NCBI RefSeq assembly: GCF_029338195.1
Contig: NZ_CP119779.1
Coordinates: forward strand, 434,001 to 498,000
Direction of reading: 5' to 3'
DNA from: Haloarcula litorea
Lineage (GTDB): Archaea > Halobacteriota > Halobacteria > Halobacteriales > Haloarculaceae
Length of the DNA stretch: 64,000 bases
The position numbers and the translations under genes were made by a program. Position 1 is the stretch's first letter; each line of letters opens with the position of its first letter. The notes below the pieces were generated by a model. That model made no database searches. It was given only the letters and a program-made list of their open reading frames with translations, and had not been told where the DNA came from. Of the stretch, positions 17,892 to 26,348 are shown in pieces.

Positions 17892-19706
17892 GTGGCCGAC
17901 GCCACCGACGGGACGGCGTCCGAGCGCGGTCGCCACCGGCGGGTCCGGGCCGCCGCCGAACGCTGGGCGCTGCCCGCGCTGGCCGCCGGGACCGTCGCGC
18001 TCCTGCTGGTCGTCTTCTACTACCCGGTGGCCACGGTGCTCGTCGACAGCGTCCTCGTCGGCGGCCGGCTCACGCTCTCGGTGTACCGGCGGCTGCTGAC
18101 CGACGTCTTCTACGCGGGCGAGTTCGCCCGTCTGTTGACGGGGACGCCGCCGTCGGTCGTCGTGCGGGCGCTGACCGACCCCGACCCCCGGCTCGGCGTG
18201 ATCGGGTTCACGGCCTACCAGGCCGCCGTCTCGACGGTCGCCAGCGTCGCGCTCGGCCTGCCGGGGGCGTACCTGCTGGCGCGCTACGAGTTCCCCGGCC
18301 GGCAGACGCTGCGGTCGCTGACGATCCTGCCGTTCGTGCTGCCGCCGATCATGGTCGCCGTCGGCTTCGTCGCCACGTTCGGCCGGACCGGGACGCTCAA
18401 CGGCGTCCTGACGGCGCTCGGACTGGAGCGGGTGACGCTGCTGTTCACGCTGGAGGCCGTCGTCGTCGCCCACGCCTTCTACAACGCGCCGCTGGTCGCG
18501 CGGGTGACGACGGCGGCCTGGGAGAGCGTCGACGCGAGTGCCGTCGAGACGGCCCGCAGCCTCGGTGCCGGCCCCCGGCGGGCGTTCCTGGACGTGGTGG
18601 CCCCGCAGCTGTACCCGGCCGTGCTGATGGGCGCGGCGCTGACGTTCGTGTTCACCTTCGGCAGCTTCCCGATCGTGCTGGCCCTTGGCGGGTTCCGGCT
18701 GGCGACGGTGGAGGTGTTCGTCTACCAGCTCGTTCGCGACCTCCAGTACGCCGAGGCGGCCGCCCTGGCCGTCGTCGAACTGGCCATCTCGCTGGGCCTG
18801 CTGTACGGCTACCTCCGCTACGAGGCCCGCCACAGCACGCGGGCGCGGGGCATCCGCCCGCTCCCGCGGCGGCCGCTCCGGCCGCCCTCGCTGTCGGTCG
18901 GGGAACTGCTTCCCCGGGTCGGACTGGCGGCCTACGCCGTCGCGGCGCTGGCGGTGTTCGTCGCCCCCGTCGCGAGCATGGTGCTCGCCAGCGTGACCGG
19001 CCCGGACGGGCTGACGCTGGCCCACTACCGCTTCCTCGTCGAGCGACAGTCGACGGCGGCGACGTTCCAGGTCCAGCCGTGGGACGCGGTGGTGAACTCG
19101 CTGGTCTTCGGCGTCGGGTCGCTGCTGGTCGCGCTCCCGATGGGCGTCGTCGTGGCGGTCCTGACGACCCGCGACTACCGGGGTCGGAAGGTCGTCGACG
19201 CGGTCGCGATGGCACCGCTGGCCGTCTCCAGCATCGTCGTCGGCCTCGGGCTGCTCCGGGGGCTGGTGTTCGGCGTCGAGGTGAGCGGCACCCGACTAGC
19301 CGTCGGCGGGGCCGTCGCCATCGTCGCGGCCCACGCCGTCTCCGGCTACCCGTTCGTCGTCCGCACCGTCGCGCCCGGGCTGGAGTCGCTCGACCGCTCG
19401 CTCGTCGAGTCCGCCCGCGCCCTGGGCGCGCCGCGGGCGCGGGTGCTGACCGACGTCGAGTTGCCGCTGGTCTGGCCCGGCGTCGTCGCCGGCGCGGCGT
19501 TCGCGTTCGCGCTCTCGGTCGGGGAGTTCTCGGCGACGGTGATCCTGGCGACCGGCACCGACCAGTTCACGATGCCCGTCGCCATCGAGCGGTTCATCGG
19601 CCGCCGGCTCGGCCCGGCGACGGCGATGGGCGTCGTCCTGCTGGTCGTGACCAGCGTCAGTTTCGTCGTCATCGACCGGGTGGGGGGTGCGGACGGTGGG
19701 CTCTGA
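17892..19706 (+). CDS. thiP: ABC transporter permease with two fused permease domains (ThiP-like)
   Basis: This 604-residue membrane protein consists of two BPD-type permease domains in tandem, each with about six helices. Both carry the EAA loop: ESVDASAVETARSLGAGPRR near residue 212 and ESLDRSLVESARALGAPRAR near 500, which contact the ATPase. A fused dimeric permease is the usual form in ThiP and in related iron permeases. It starts with GTG one base after the substrate-binding gene's stop, and its end overlaps the ATPase gene. The cytoplasmic loop between halves is arginine-rich. Confidence 0.87.
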   Translation: MADATDGTASERGRHRRVRAAAERWALPALAAGTVALLLVVFYYPVATVLVDSVLVGGRLTLSVYRRLLTDVFYAGEFARLLTGTPPSVVVRALTDPDPRLGVIGFTAYQAAVSTVASVALGLPGAYLLARYEFPGRQTLRSLTILPFVLPPIMVAVGFVATFGRTGTLNGVLTALGLERVTLLFTLEAVVVAHAFYNAPLVARVTTAAWESVDASAVETARSLGAGPRRAFLDVVAPQLYPAVLMGAALTFVFTFGSFPIVLALGGFRLATVEVFVYQLVRDLQYAEAAALAVVELAISLGLLYGYLRYEARHSTRARGIRPLPRRPLRPPSLSVGELLPRVGLAAYAVAALAVFVAPVASMVLASVTGPDGLTLAHYRFLVERQSTAATFQVQPWDAVVNSLVFGVGSLLVALPMGVVVAVLTTRDYRGRKVVDAVAMAPLAVSSIVVGLGLLRGLVFGVEVSGTRLAVGGAVAIVAAHAVSGYPFVVRTVAPGLESLDRSLVESARALGAPRARVLTDVELPLVWPGVVAGAAFAFALSVGEFSATVILATGTDQFTMPVAIERFIGRRLGPATAMGVVLLVVTSVSFVVIDRVGGADGGL

Positions 19707-20769
19707 GCCGCCCGCCGTCGAGCTGGACGGCGTGACCCGCGAGTACGGGGACACGACGGCGCTCGACGACGTCTCGGTGTCGGTCCGCGAGGGCGAGTTC
19801 TTCACGCTCGTCGGTCCCTCGGGCTGCGGGAAGACGACGACGCTGCGTCTGCTCGCGGGGTTCGAGACCCCCGACGACGGGCGCGTCCGGTTCGGCGGCG
19901 ACGCCGTCGACGGGGTGCCACCGGAGGACCGGGACGTGGGCGTCGTCTTTCAGAACTACGCCCTGTTCCCGCACATGAGCGTCGGCGAGAACGTCGCCTA
20001 CGGCCTGCGGTTCGCGGACCCGCCCGGCGGGGCGAGCCGCGGCGAGCGGGTGGCGGAGCTGCTCGACCTGGTGGACCTGCCCGACGCCGCCGACCGGGAC
20101 CCGGACACGCTGTCGGGCGGGCAACAGCAGCGGGTGGCGATGGCCCGCGCGCTCGCGCCGGGCCCGGACGTCCTGCTGCTCGACGAGCCGATGAGCGCCC
20201 TGGACGCGAAGCTCCGGGAGCGCCTGCGGGTGCAGGTCCGCGAGATCCAGCGGGAGCTGGGCATCACCACCGTCTACGTCACCCACGACCAAGAGGAGGC
20301 CCTGGCCGTCTCGGACCGCGTCGCCGTCGTCGACGACGGCCGCGTCGAGCAGGTCGGGCCACCGCGGGAGATCTACCGCCGGCCAGCCACGCGGTTCGTC
20401 GCGGAGTTCGTCGGCGACAACAACGTCCTGACGGGCCGGGTCGGGGCGGTCGAGACGGGGCCGGACGGGCCGGTCGCGGCCCTGGAAGTTCAGGGCGAGC
20501 GGCTGACGGTGGGGCTGAGCGAGGGGACCGACGTGAGCGCGGGCGACCGCCTGACCATCTGTGTCCGGCCGGAGCGACTGACGCTCGGCGAGGGGACGAC
20601 GACGCTGTCGGCGACGGTCACCAGCGCGGAGTTCCTCGGCGAGTCGACCCGCGTCCACCTCGACTGGCGCGGGCAGGCGCTCCGGCTGCGGACGGTCGAC
20701 CCGCCGGCGGAGTCGGTGACGGTCGGTTTCGATCCCGGGGACGCCCACGTCATCGGCGTGAACGAGTAG
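19696..20769 (+). CDS. thiQ: ABC transporter ATP-binding protein (thiamine-type importer)
   Basis: The 357-residue ATPase has Walker A GPSGCGKTT (about residues 38-46), Q-loop FQNYALFPHM, signature LSGGQQQRVAMARAL, Walker B LLLDEPMSALD and the H-loop THDQEEAL. The last 110 residues form a TOBE-like domain containing CVRPERLTL. It resembles PotA, FbpC and thiamine importers alike, so the substrate call rests on the first gene of the operon. I chose the GTG at 19696, which has a GGGGGGTG ribosome-binding-like run seven bases upstream; 19687 is an alternative. It overlaps the permease gene. Confidence 0.88.
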   Translation: MGSEPPAVELDGVTREYGDTTALDDVSVSVREGEFFTLVGPSGCGKTTTLRLLAGFETPDDGRVRFGGDAVDGVPPEDRDVGVVFQNYALFPHMSVGENVAYGLRFADPPGGASRGERVAELLDLVDLPDAADRDPDTLSGGQQQRVAMARALAPGPDVLLLDEPMSALDAKLRERLRVQVREIQRELGITTVYVTHDQEEALAVSDRVAVVDDGRVEQVGPPREIYRRPATRFVAEFVGDNNVLTGRVGAVETGPDGPVAALEVQGERLTVGLSEGTDVSAGDRLTICVRPERLTLGEGTTTLSATVTSAEFLGESTRVHLDWRGQALRLRTVDPPAESVTVGFDPGDAHVIGVNE

Positions 20770-20770
20770 G

Positions 20771-20836
20771 GGGACGACCCACGCCGCGGACGCGCTGGCC
20801 GAGGGGCACAACGTCGACGACGACCGCCGGGAGTGA
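20771..20836 (+). pseudogene. Possible 3' remnant of a lost gene
   Basis: Immediately after the ATPase gene one frame reads as 21 acidic, haloarchaeal-looking residues (HAADALAEGHNVDDDRRE at the end) to a TGA, with no room for a start or the rest of a gene. This could be the tail of a deleted gene, or chance in GC-rich DNA. Confidence 0.2.
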
Positions 20837-20859
20837 GCGGACCCGGCCGCCGCCGGGCG

Positions 20860-21123
20860 TCAGGACTCCTCGACCAGAGAGTCCTCGAGCCGGCGGACGA
20901 CCGTCCCGTCGACGGTGACGCGTCCGTCCCCGTCGATCGCCACCTCGTGGTCGTGGACGGTGACGGTGAGCGTCCAGTCGACGTTGTCCATCGCCAGCAG
21001 CTGCCGGACGGCGTCCGTGTCGACGTACTCCCCGAGGGAGTAGCCGAGCGCGTGTGGCGACGTCCCCTCGACCTCGGCGATGGCCCGCGCGAGCACGACG
21101 GTCGGGTCGTGGTCCTCGCTCAT
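20860..21123 (-). CDS. HalOD1 output-domain protein
   Basis: This 87-residue acidic protein is almost entirely a HalOD1 domain, recognised by the opening helix ending GTSPHALGYSLGEYVDTDAVRQLL and the strands LTVTVHDHEVAIDGDGRVTV. In haloarchaea HalOD1 is found alone or as the output module of signalling proteins; its biochemical role is not established. The gene overlaps the upstream DUF7344 gene by four bases (ATGA), so the two form a tight two-gene operon. Confidence 0.8.
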   Translation of the reverse strand: MSEDHDPTVVLARAIAEVEGTSPHALGYSLGEYVDTDAVRQLLAMDNVDWTLTVTVHDHEVAIDGDGRVTVDGTVVRRLEDSLVEES

Positions 21124-21515
21124 GGTTCACCCCGACGCCGCTCCTCCAGGCGCTGACACCCCTCGGTGAGCTGTGGAGGCAACTCCGTGGCGTAGTCCTG
21201 CAGCGCCGCGAACACGACCGCGACCTCCTCGAAGGCCGGCCCCCGTTCGACGGTGAACGGCTCGCGTTCCCACCGGACGTAGTCGCCGCGGGCCAGCACC
21301 GGGAGGTGCGAGTGGACGAGTTCGACGGTCAGTTCCTCCGGGTCCCGGCGCAGGTACGACGGGTTGGCCGCCTCCGGCAGCGAGAGCGCCCGGTCCGGCG
21401 GCGCTTCCTCGAGGGCGACGACGATCTGTCTGCGCGGCTCGGCCGACAGCGTCTGGAAGACCCGGTCCCAGCGGTCGATCATCGCCTGTTTGGCGTCGTC
21501 CGCCAGTTGGTTCAT
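21120..21515 (-). CDS. DUF7344-like winged-helix protein
   Basis: The 131-residue product opens with a helix-rich section, AMIDRWDRVFQTLSAEPRRQIVVALEE, that reads like the start of an ArsR-like winged helix. It continues ELTVELVHSHLPVLARGDYVRWERE, like the recognition helix and wing of DUF7344 proteins of haloarchaea. These are thought to be small DNA-binding or protein-binding regulators. It leads an operon with the HalOD1 gene and has a good TATA box 30 bases upstream. The target is unknown. Confidence 0.75.
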   Translation of the reverse strand: MNQLADDAKQAMIDRWDRVFQTLSAEPRRQIVVALEEAPPDRALSLPEAANPSYLRRDPEELTVELVHSHLPVLARGDYVRWEREPFTVERGPAFEEVAVVFAALQDYATELPPQLTEGCQRLEERRRGEP

Positions 21516-21540
21516 AGACCGTACGTAACGCCGGTGTGAG

Positions 21541-21550
21541 GATTATTAGT
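21541..21550 (-). promoter_or_regulatory. TATA box for the DUF7344-HalOD1 operon
   Basis: On the minus strand the AT-rich ctaataatc is centred about 30 bases upstream of the ATG at 21515. The spacing predicts a leaderless transcript. Confidence 0.6.
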
Positions 21551-21671
21551 TGGTGTTCACCCACATCATCACAGTACAGTGGCGGCGCGGGTCGACACGC
21601 GAGCTCCCCACTACCCGTCGGGCGGACCGGGACACACGGACATTCAAGACCCGCCGTCGCCGATAGCCGGC

Positions 21672-22772
21672 GTGGCACCGACGAGGCGCTCGCTGCTCGC
21701 CGGTTCGCTGGCCGCCCTGGGCGGCTGTCTCGGCGTCGGCCCCGGAGACCGGGCGGCGTGTCCGCCGAGCGTCGACACCGACGAGCGCCGTCGGCTGGCG
21801 TTCGCCGGGGACGCGATGCTCGGGCGGAACGTCGACGACGAGTGGGACGGCCGCGACCCCGCCGGCGTCTGGGGCGGCCTCCGGGAACGGCTCCGGGCCG
21901 CCGACGGGCTCCTGTTGAACCTGGAGTGTTGTGTCTCCGACCGCGGCGAGCCGCGACCCGGCCGGACCTTCCACTTCCGGGCCGGACCCGACTGGGCGGT
22001 CCCCGCTCTGGAGGCCGCCGGGACCGTCTTCGCCAGCCTCGCGAACAACCACGTGCTGGACTTCGGCCGGGCGGCGTTCGCCGACACGCTCGCCCACCTC
22101 GACGACGCCGGGATCCCGGCGGCGGGAGCCGGCCCCGACCGCCGGGCGGCGTTCGCGCCGACGACGTTCACCGCCGGGGACCTCGACGTGGCCGTCGTCG
22201 CCGTCACCGACCGATCGCCGAGTTACGCCGCCCGCGCGAACGCGCCGGGGACGGCCTACGCGCCGCTACGGGTCGACGACACCCTGACCCGGAACTGGGT
22301 CGGTGACGCGCTCGCGCGGGCCCGCGAGACGGACCCGGACCTGCTGGTCGCGTCGCTGCACTGGGGGCCGAACTGGGAGGCCCGCCCCTCGGATGCCCAG
22401 CGGCGGTTCGCCCGGTGGCTGATCGACCGGGGCGTCGACGTCGTCCACGGCCACAGCGCCCACGTGATCCAGGGCGTCGAGACCTACCGCGGCCGGCCGA
22501 TCGTCTACGACGCCGGCGACATCGTCGACGACTACCTCGTCAAGGAGGGGCTGCACAACGACCGGAGCTTCCTGTTCGAGCTGGTCGTCGACGACGGGAC
22601 ACTGAAGGCGCTGGACCTCGTCCCCGTCCGGATCGCCGACAACTCGGTGGGGCTCGCCGGCGAGCGCGCGGCTCGGTGGCTCCGCGACCGGATGGGCTCG
22701 CTCTCTGCGCCGTTCGGGACGACCGTCGAGCGACGTGGCGCGGGCCTCCGCATTCCACTGGGGGAGTGCTGA
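21672..22772 (+). CDS. CapA-like lipoprotein (calcineurin-fold, poly-gamma-glutamate synthesis family)
   Basis: The 366-residue protein belongs to the CapA/PgsA family of metallophosphatase-fold proteins. Conserved segments are AGDAMLGR, NLECCVSD, SLANNHVLDFG, HWGPNW and HGHSAHVIQGVE, covering the usual metal and active-site positions. With the GTG start at 21672 the N-terminus reads MAPTRRSLLAGSLAALGGC, a Tat signal with lipobox, so the protein is exported and lipid-anchored. A longer GTG start at 21579 would bury this signal. CapA proteins act in surface polyglutamate or capsule synthesis; no capBC genes are adjacent, so its role here is open. Confidence 0.87.
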   Translation: MAPTRRSLLAGSLAALGGCLGVGPGDRAACPPSVDTDERRRLAFAGDAMLGRNVDDEWDGRDPAGVWGGLRERLRAADGLLLNLECCVSDRGEPRPGRTFHFRAGPDWAVPALEAAGTVFASLANNHVLDFGRAAFADTLAHLDDAGIPAAGAGPDRRAAFAPTTFTAGDLDVAVVAVTDRSPSYAARANAPGTAYAPLRVDDTLTRNWVGDALARARETDPDLLVASLHWGPNWEARPSDAQRRFARWLIDRGVDVVHGHSAHVIQGVETYRGRPIVYDAGDIVDDYLVKEGLHNDRSFLFELVVDDGTLKALDLVPVRIADNSVGLAGERAARWLRDRMGSLSAPFGTTVERRGAGLRIPLGEC

Positions 22773-22851
22773 GGGCCGGTCGCCGGGGGGCGTCGGCCGG
22801 TGCCAGCCGCTGTCACGGAACCCATTTAACGCGGACGCCGCTCTAGCCCGT

Positions 22852-23466
22852 ATGAACTACGACGACGCACTCGACCGAGCGTACGACACGCTCCCCGAAC
22901 AGCCCGGCGAGGGCGGTGACCGGCTCTCGGTCCCCGACCCCGAGGGACAGACAGACGGCGCGTTCACCCGCCTGACGAACTTAGACGACATCGCCGACGC
23001 GCTCTCCCGCGAGCCCCAGCACCTCCACAGCGCCATCCAGCGCGAACTCGGGACCAACGGCCAGTTCGACGGCGGCGAGGCCCGCTACAACGGCTCCTTC
23101 GACACGAGCGACTTCCAGTCGGCCATCGACTCCTACATCGCCGAGTTCGTCACCTGCTCGGAGTGTGGCCTGCCCGACACGGTCCTCAAGACGGAGGACG
23201 GCGTCGACATGCTCCGCTGTCAGGCCTGCGGGGCCTTCCGTCCGGTCGAGAAGAGCGTCAACACCGGGGGCCAGCAGCAAAAGCCCACGCTGGAGGAGGG
23301 CAAGACCTACGAGGTGAAGATCACCGGCACCGGCCGCGAGGGCGACGGCGTCGCCGAGAAGGGGAAGTACACCATCTTCGTCTCCGGGGCCCGCGAGGGC
23401 CAGGTCGTCGAGGCCTACATCGACAACATCAGCGGGACGCTGGCGTTCGGCCGCGTCGCGCAGTAG
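22852..23466 (+). CDS. Translation initiation factor aIF2 beta with C-terminal TRAM domain
   Basis: The 204-residue protein contains the aIF2-beta/eIF5 core and a zinc ribbon, CSECG...CQACG, at about residues 101-124. The last 60 residues (from EEGKTYEVKITGTG to GTLAFGRV) form a TRAM RNA-binding domain, an extension typical of haloarchaeal versions. The factor helps deliver initiator tRNA to the small ribosomal subunit. The ATG at 22852 gives the standard N-terminus and is preceded by a separate promoter-sized gap. It is a single gene, not in an operon here. Confidence 0.93.
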   Translation: MNYDDALDRAYDTLPEQPGEGGDRLSVPDPEGQTDGAFTRLTNLDDIADALSREPQHLHSAIQRELGTNGQFDGGEARYNGSFDTSDFQSAIDSYIAEFVTCSECGLPDTVLKTEDGVDMLRCQACGAFRPVEKSVNTGGQQQKPTLEEGKTYEVKITGTGREGDGVAEKGKYTIFVSGAREGQVVEAYIDNISGTLAFGRVAQ

Positions 23467-23524
23467 TCCGCCGCGGCTCCGCTTCTCCATCAAGCACTTG
23501 CCGGTCGCCGTCGGAGCGCCGTGT

Positions 23525-23938
23525 ATGTCACCGACGAGCGACGGGTCGGGACTTGCCGTCGTCGCGGCGCTCGCGTTCGGACTCGGCCTGGTACAGGCGG
23601 CGGCCGGCACGCTCGGCCTGCTCTCCGGCGGTCGCCCGCCCGCGCTCGTGCTGGCGGGCGCGCAGGCAGTGTTGGGCCTCTGCCTCCTCCCGACCGGCGT
23701 CGGCGTCCTCCGCCGGCGGCCCTGGGGTCGGGCCCTCGGCGTGGTCGCGTTCGGCGGCGTCGCCGTCGTCCAGTCGCTCCCGCTGCTCGCCGGCGCGACG
23801 TTCGCGGTGCCGCTGGTCGGGATCGCGCTCGCAACCGCCTGTTGGCTGTGGCTCCTGCTGGCCGGCGGGGCGTTCCCAGAGGGCGGCGACGACCGGGCGC
23901 TGACCGAGGAGACGGACCCACACGAGTTCGTGCGGTGA
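23525..23938 (+). CDS. Four-helix membrane protein of unknown function
   Basis: This 137-residue protein has four hydrophobic helices (about residues 9-33, 38-58, 68-90 and 93-115) and a polar, acidic C-terminal tail of 20 residues ending THEFVR-like. The layout resembles small DoxX-like or DUF membrane proteins, but no motif decides it. The ATG at 23525 was chosen over one nine codons upstream because that upstream stretch has no haloarchaeal character. It is convergent with cysteine synthase, 11 bases apart. Confidence 0.65.
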   Translation: MSPTSDGSGLAVVAALAFGLGLVQAAAGTLGLLSGGRPPALVLAGAQAVLGLCLLPTGVGVLRRRPWGRALGVVAFGGVAVVQSLPLLAGATFAVPLVGIALATACWLWLLLAGGAFPEGGDDRALTEETDPHEFVR

Positions 23939-23949
23939 GCCGGCAGTGA

Positions 23950-24879
23950 CTACGTCCAGAGGTCCGTCGAGAGGTAGCGCTCGCCGGTGTCCGGGAGGAC
24001 GACGACGACCGTCTCCTCCGGGTTCTCGCCGGCGTACTCGGCGGCGGCGTGCAGCGCCGCGCCCGACGAGATCCCGACCATAGTTCCCTCTTCGGCGGCG
24101 AGCCGGCGGGCAGCGGTCCGAGCCTGGTCGGCGCTGGCCGTCCGCACCTCGTCCAGCAGGTCTGTCCGCAACACGTCGGGGACGAACCCCGGCCCGATGC
24201 CCTGGATGTCGTGGCTGTCGGGGTCGCCCTCCGAGAGCAGTGTCGAGGACTCGGGTTCGACGGCGACCGAGGTGAGGGACGCGTCCCGCTCTTCTTTCAC
24301 GTACTCCGAGACGCCGGTGATCGTCCCGCCGGTGCCGACGCCGGCGACGACCGCGTCGACCGCGCCGTCGGTGTCCCGCCAGATCTCCGGACCGGTCGTC
24401 TCGCGGTGGGCGCGGGGGTTGGCCTCGTTCTCGAACTGACGAGCGCGGACGGCGTCGTCGGCCGCCGCCAGTTCGTTCGCCCGCTCGATGGCCCCGCTCA
24501 TCCCGTCGTCGGCCGGCGTCAGTTCCAGCTCCGCGCCCAGCGCCGACAGCAGGCGGCGTCGCTCCTCGCTCATCGACTCCGGCATCGTCAGCACGCAGTC
24601 GTAGCCGCGGGCGGCACAGACCATCGCGAGGCCGATCCCGGTGTTGCCGCTCGTGGCCTCGACGACGGTGCCGCCGGGCGGGAGGTCGCCGGACTCGGCG
24701 GCCGCCTCGACCATGTACAGCGCGATGCGGTCTTTCACCGAGTAGGGGTTCGCGGCCTCGACCTTCCCCAGCAGGTTCTCGGCGAACGCGTCCAGTCGGA
24801 CCAGCGGCGTGTCGCCGACGAGGTCGGTGACGCTCGCCGCGACCGTCGGCTCCGTCGGTGCCCGCTGTGGCTGTCGCAT
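23950..24879 (-). CDS. cysK: Cysteine synthase (PLP-dependent)
   Basis: The 309-residue enzyme joins O-acetylserine (or a related activated serine) with sulfide to give cysteine. The PLP lysine lies in NPYSVKDR (K49), the substrate loop in TSGNTG near residue 80, and the phosphate-binding glycine loop in [10 protein letters not shown] near 188. A conserved GIGPGFVP follows at about 238. Length and motif order match CysK and CysM. The ATG at 24879 gives the family N-terminus. It stands alone as a gene. Confidence 0.93.
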   Translation of the reverse strand: MRQPQRAPTEPTVAASVTDLVGDTPLVRLDAFAENLLGKVEAANPYSVKDRIALYMVEAAAESGDLPPGGTVVEATSGNTGIGLAMVCAARGYDCVLTMPESMSEERRRLLSALGAELELTPADDGMSGAIERANELAAADDAVRARQFENEANPRAHRETTGPEIWRDTDGAVDAVVAGVGTGGTITGVSEYVKEERDASLTSVAVEPESSTLLSEGDPDSHDIQGIGPGFVPDVLRTDLLDEVRTASADQARTAARRLAAEEGTMVGISSGAALHAAAEYAGENPEETVVVVLPDTGERYLSTDLWT

Positions 24880-24944
24880 ACCGGTCGGTAGCGGTCGGGG
24901 GCCGCTAACCACTGCCCCGAAGATGTGCGGGCAGCGTCCCGGTG

Positions 24945-25514
24945 TCAGGCCGACGCCGACCCGTTGGCCCAGGCGCGGTCGGGCCGCTCCGCGAACCGCT
25001 GGCAGCCACTCGACAGCGGGCTGGTCACGCTGGCCGAACAGCCGGCGTACCGGCCGTTCTCCAGCCAGAGGACGCGGTAGCCGTGCGCGTCGGGCAGCAG
25101 GCCCTCGTCGGACCCGCCCGTCAGCGTCAGCGAGAGGCGGTAGCCGACGGCGGTCTCGCAGTCGGTCGCGGCCTCGTTCCCGCCGTGGGTGTCGAGGTGG
25201 ACGCGAAACGTGCTGAGGTCCGCGCCGGGCGGTGAGGTCCGCTCCGTCCACACCGAGAGGTCGGCGTCGGGACCCGCAGCCGTGACCGTCCCGCTGCTCG
25301 CGATGCGACCGCCGCCGGTGGAGCTGGCGGCGTACTGGAACTCCTCGGCACAGCCGGCACCGGCGCGCTCGAAGCTGGCGACACGAAGCTCCGTCGGACC
25401 GGTGTGATCCGAGAACCCCGGGAGGGCGTTCACCGACGGGCCGGCGGCCGCGAGGAGGAGGGCGGCGACGGCGACCGCGAGGAGCGACCGCCGTCGGTCG
25501 AGCTCAGGGGGCAT
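24945..25514 (-). CDS. Hypothetical exported protein
   Basis: This 189-residue protein of no recognised family starts with [19 protein letters not shown], a probable signal sequence or membrane anchor. The rest is predicted to be strand-rich, with four cysteines spread through it (about residues 55, 118, 162 and 170) that could form two disulfides outside the cell. Serine, threonine and glycine are frequent, as in cell-surface proteins. It lies between cysteine synthase and the SRAP gene without overlap. Confidence 0.65.
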   Translation of the reverse strand: MPPELDRRRSLLAVAVAALLLAAAGPSVNALPGFSDHTGPTELRVASFERAGAGCAEEFQYAASSTGGGRIASSGTVTAAGPDADLSVWTERTSPPGADLSTFRVHLDTHGGNEAATDCETAVGYRLSLTLTGGSDEGLLPDAHGYRVLWLENGRYAGCSASVTSPLSSGCQRFAERPDRAWANGSASA

Positions 25515-25563
25515 ACGTGAAACGAGTCCCACGGTCCGGATATGTCTTCCGTCGGCGCGCCGG

Positions 25564-26274
25564 CTACACCTCGACGGGGTCGATCAGGTCCGGCCGGTCG
25601 TTGGCCGGGCTGTTGACCGCCGTGGAGACGGGGTAGGCCCGCAGCGCGCCGTCGTAGGGGTCCAGCAGGTCGGCCACCTCGTCCGTGCCGCCGGTGAGCC
25701 ACGTCTCCTCCTCCTCGGGGGCGAGGAGCACGGCCATCCGGTGGTGGAGGTCGGCGACCGTCTCGTTCGGTTCGGTCGTGACGACGGTGAACGTCTCGAC
25801 GACCTCCCGTTCGTCGTCGCCGTAGCCACCGCCGCCGAACTCGCCCAGCCCGGTCTGTCGCTGCGGCGGCTCCCAGCGCTCGTAGAGGCCGGCCATCGCG
25901 AACAGGTCGTCGTCGGGGAGCGCGACCCGGTAGGGCTGTTTCCCGCCGTCGCTCCCGGCCCCGTCGACCCACTCGTAGAAGCCGTCCGCGGGCACGAGAC
26001 AGCGTCGGGCCTCGTAGGCGTCGGCGAACGACCGCCGCTCGGCCAGGGTCTCGGCGCGGGCGTTGATGTACTGGTGGTCCGAGCGGTCGTCGGCCCACGA
26101 CGGGATCAGGCCCCACTCCATCCGCTGGATGGTGTCGGGTTCGTCGTCGGTCACGACCGGGAGCGACTGGCCGGGAGCGGCGTTGTACCGGGGCTCGAAC
26201 GCGAAGTCGAACGTCGCGTCGAACCGCCCCTCGATGGCCTCCGGCGGGGCGAACAGGCTGTAGCGGCCACACAT
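25564..26274 (-). CDS. SRAP (HMCES/YedK) family abasic-site DNA-protein crosslink protein
   Basis: The 236-residue protein starts MCGRY; the exposed Cys2 is the residue that crosslinks to abasic sites in single-stranded DNA. Other family residues are present: NARAET (N71), FYEW (E101) and the LHHRM histidine near residue 185. SRAP proteins shield abasic sites at replication forks and can self-release. A glycine-rich loop (GEFGGGGYGDD, near 150) is an insertion relative to compact bacterial members. It is divergent from an aldo/keto reductase, with an inverted repeat between them. Confidence 0.93.
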   Translation of the reverse strand: MCGRYSLFAPPEAIEGRFDATFDFAFEPRYNAAPGQSLPVVTDDEPDTIQRMEWGLIPSWADDRSDHQYINARAETLAERRSFADAYEARRCLVPADGFYEWVDGAGSDGGKQPYRVALPDDDLFAMAGLYERWEPPQRQTGLGEFGGGGYGDDEREVVETFTVVTTEPNETVADLHHRMAVLLAPEEEETWLTGGTDEVADLLDPYDGALRAYPVSTAVNSPANDRPDLIDPVEV

Positions 26275-26279
26275 AGCTC

Positions 26280-26312
26280 GGCGTAGGCGACTGCCGACCA
26301 AAAGCCTACGCC
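26280..26312. repeat. 9-bp inverted repeat in the SRAP/aldo-keto reductase divergent promoter
   Basis: The arms ggcgtaggc (26280-26288) and gcctacgcc (26304-26312) are perfectly complementary with 15 bases between them. The repeat begins six bases upstream of the SRAP start and ends just before the TATA box of the reductase. It could be an operator serving both genes or an RNA hairpin. Symmetry is seen directly; function is inferred. Confidence 0.5.
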
Positions 26313-26319
26313 CATCAAC

Positions 26320-26327
26320 ATTTTTAC
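26320..26327 (+). promoter_or_regulatory. TATA box for the aldo/keto reductase
   Basis: The run atttttac is centred about 26 bases before the ATG at 26349, as expected for a leaderless haloarchaeal transcript. Confidence 0.6.
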
Positions 26328-26348
26328 CGCGGCGACCGAGCCGTCTGT

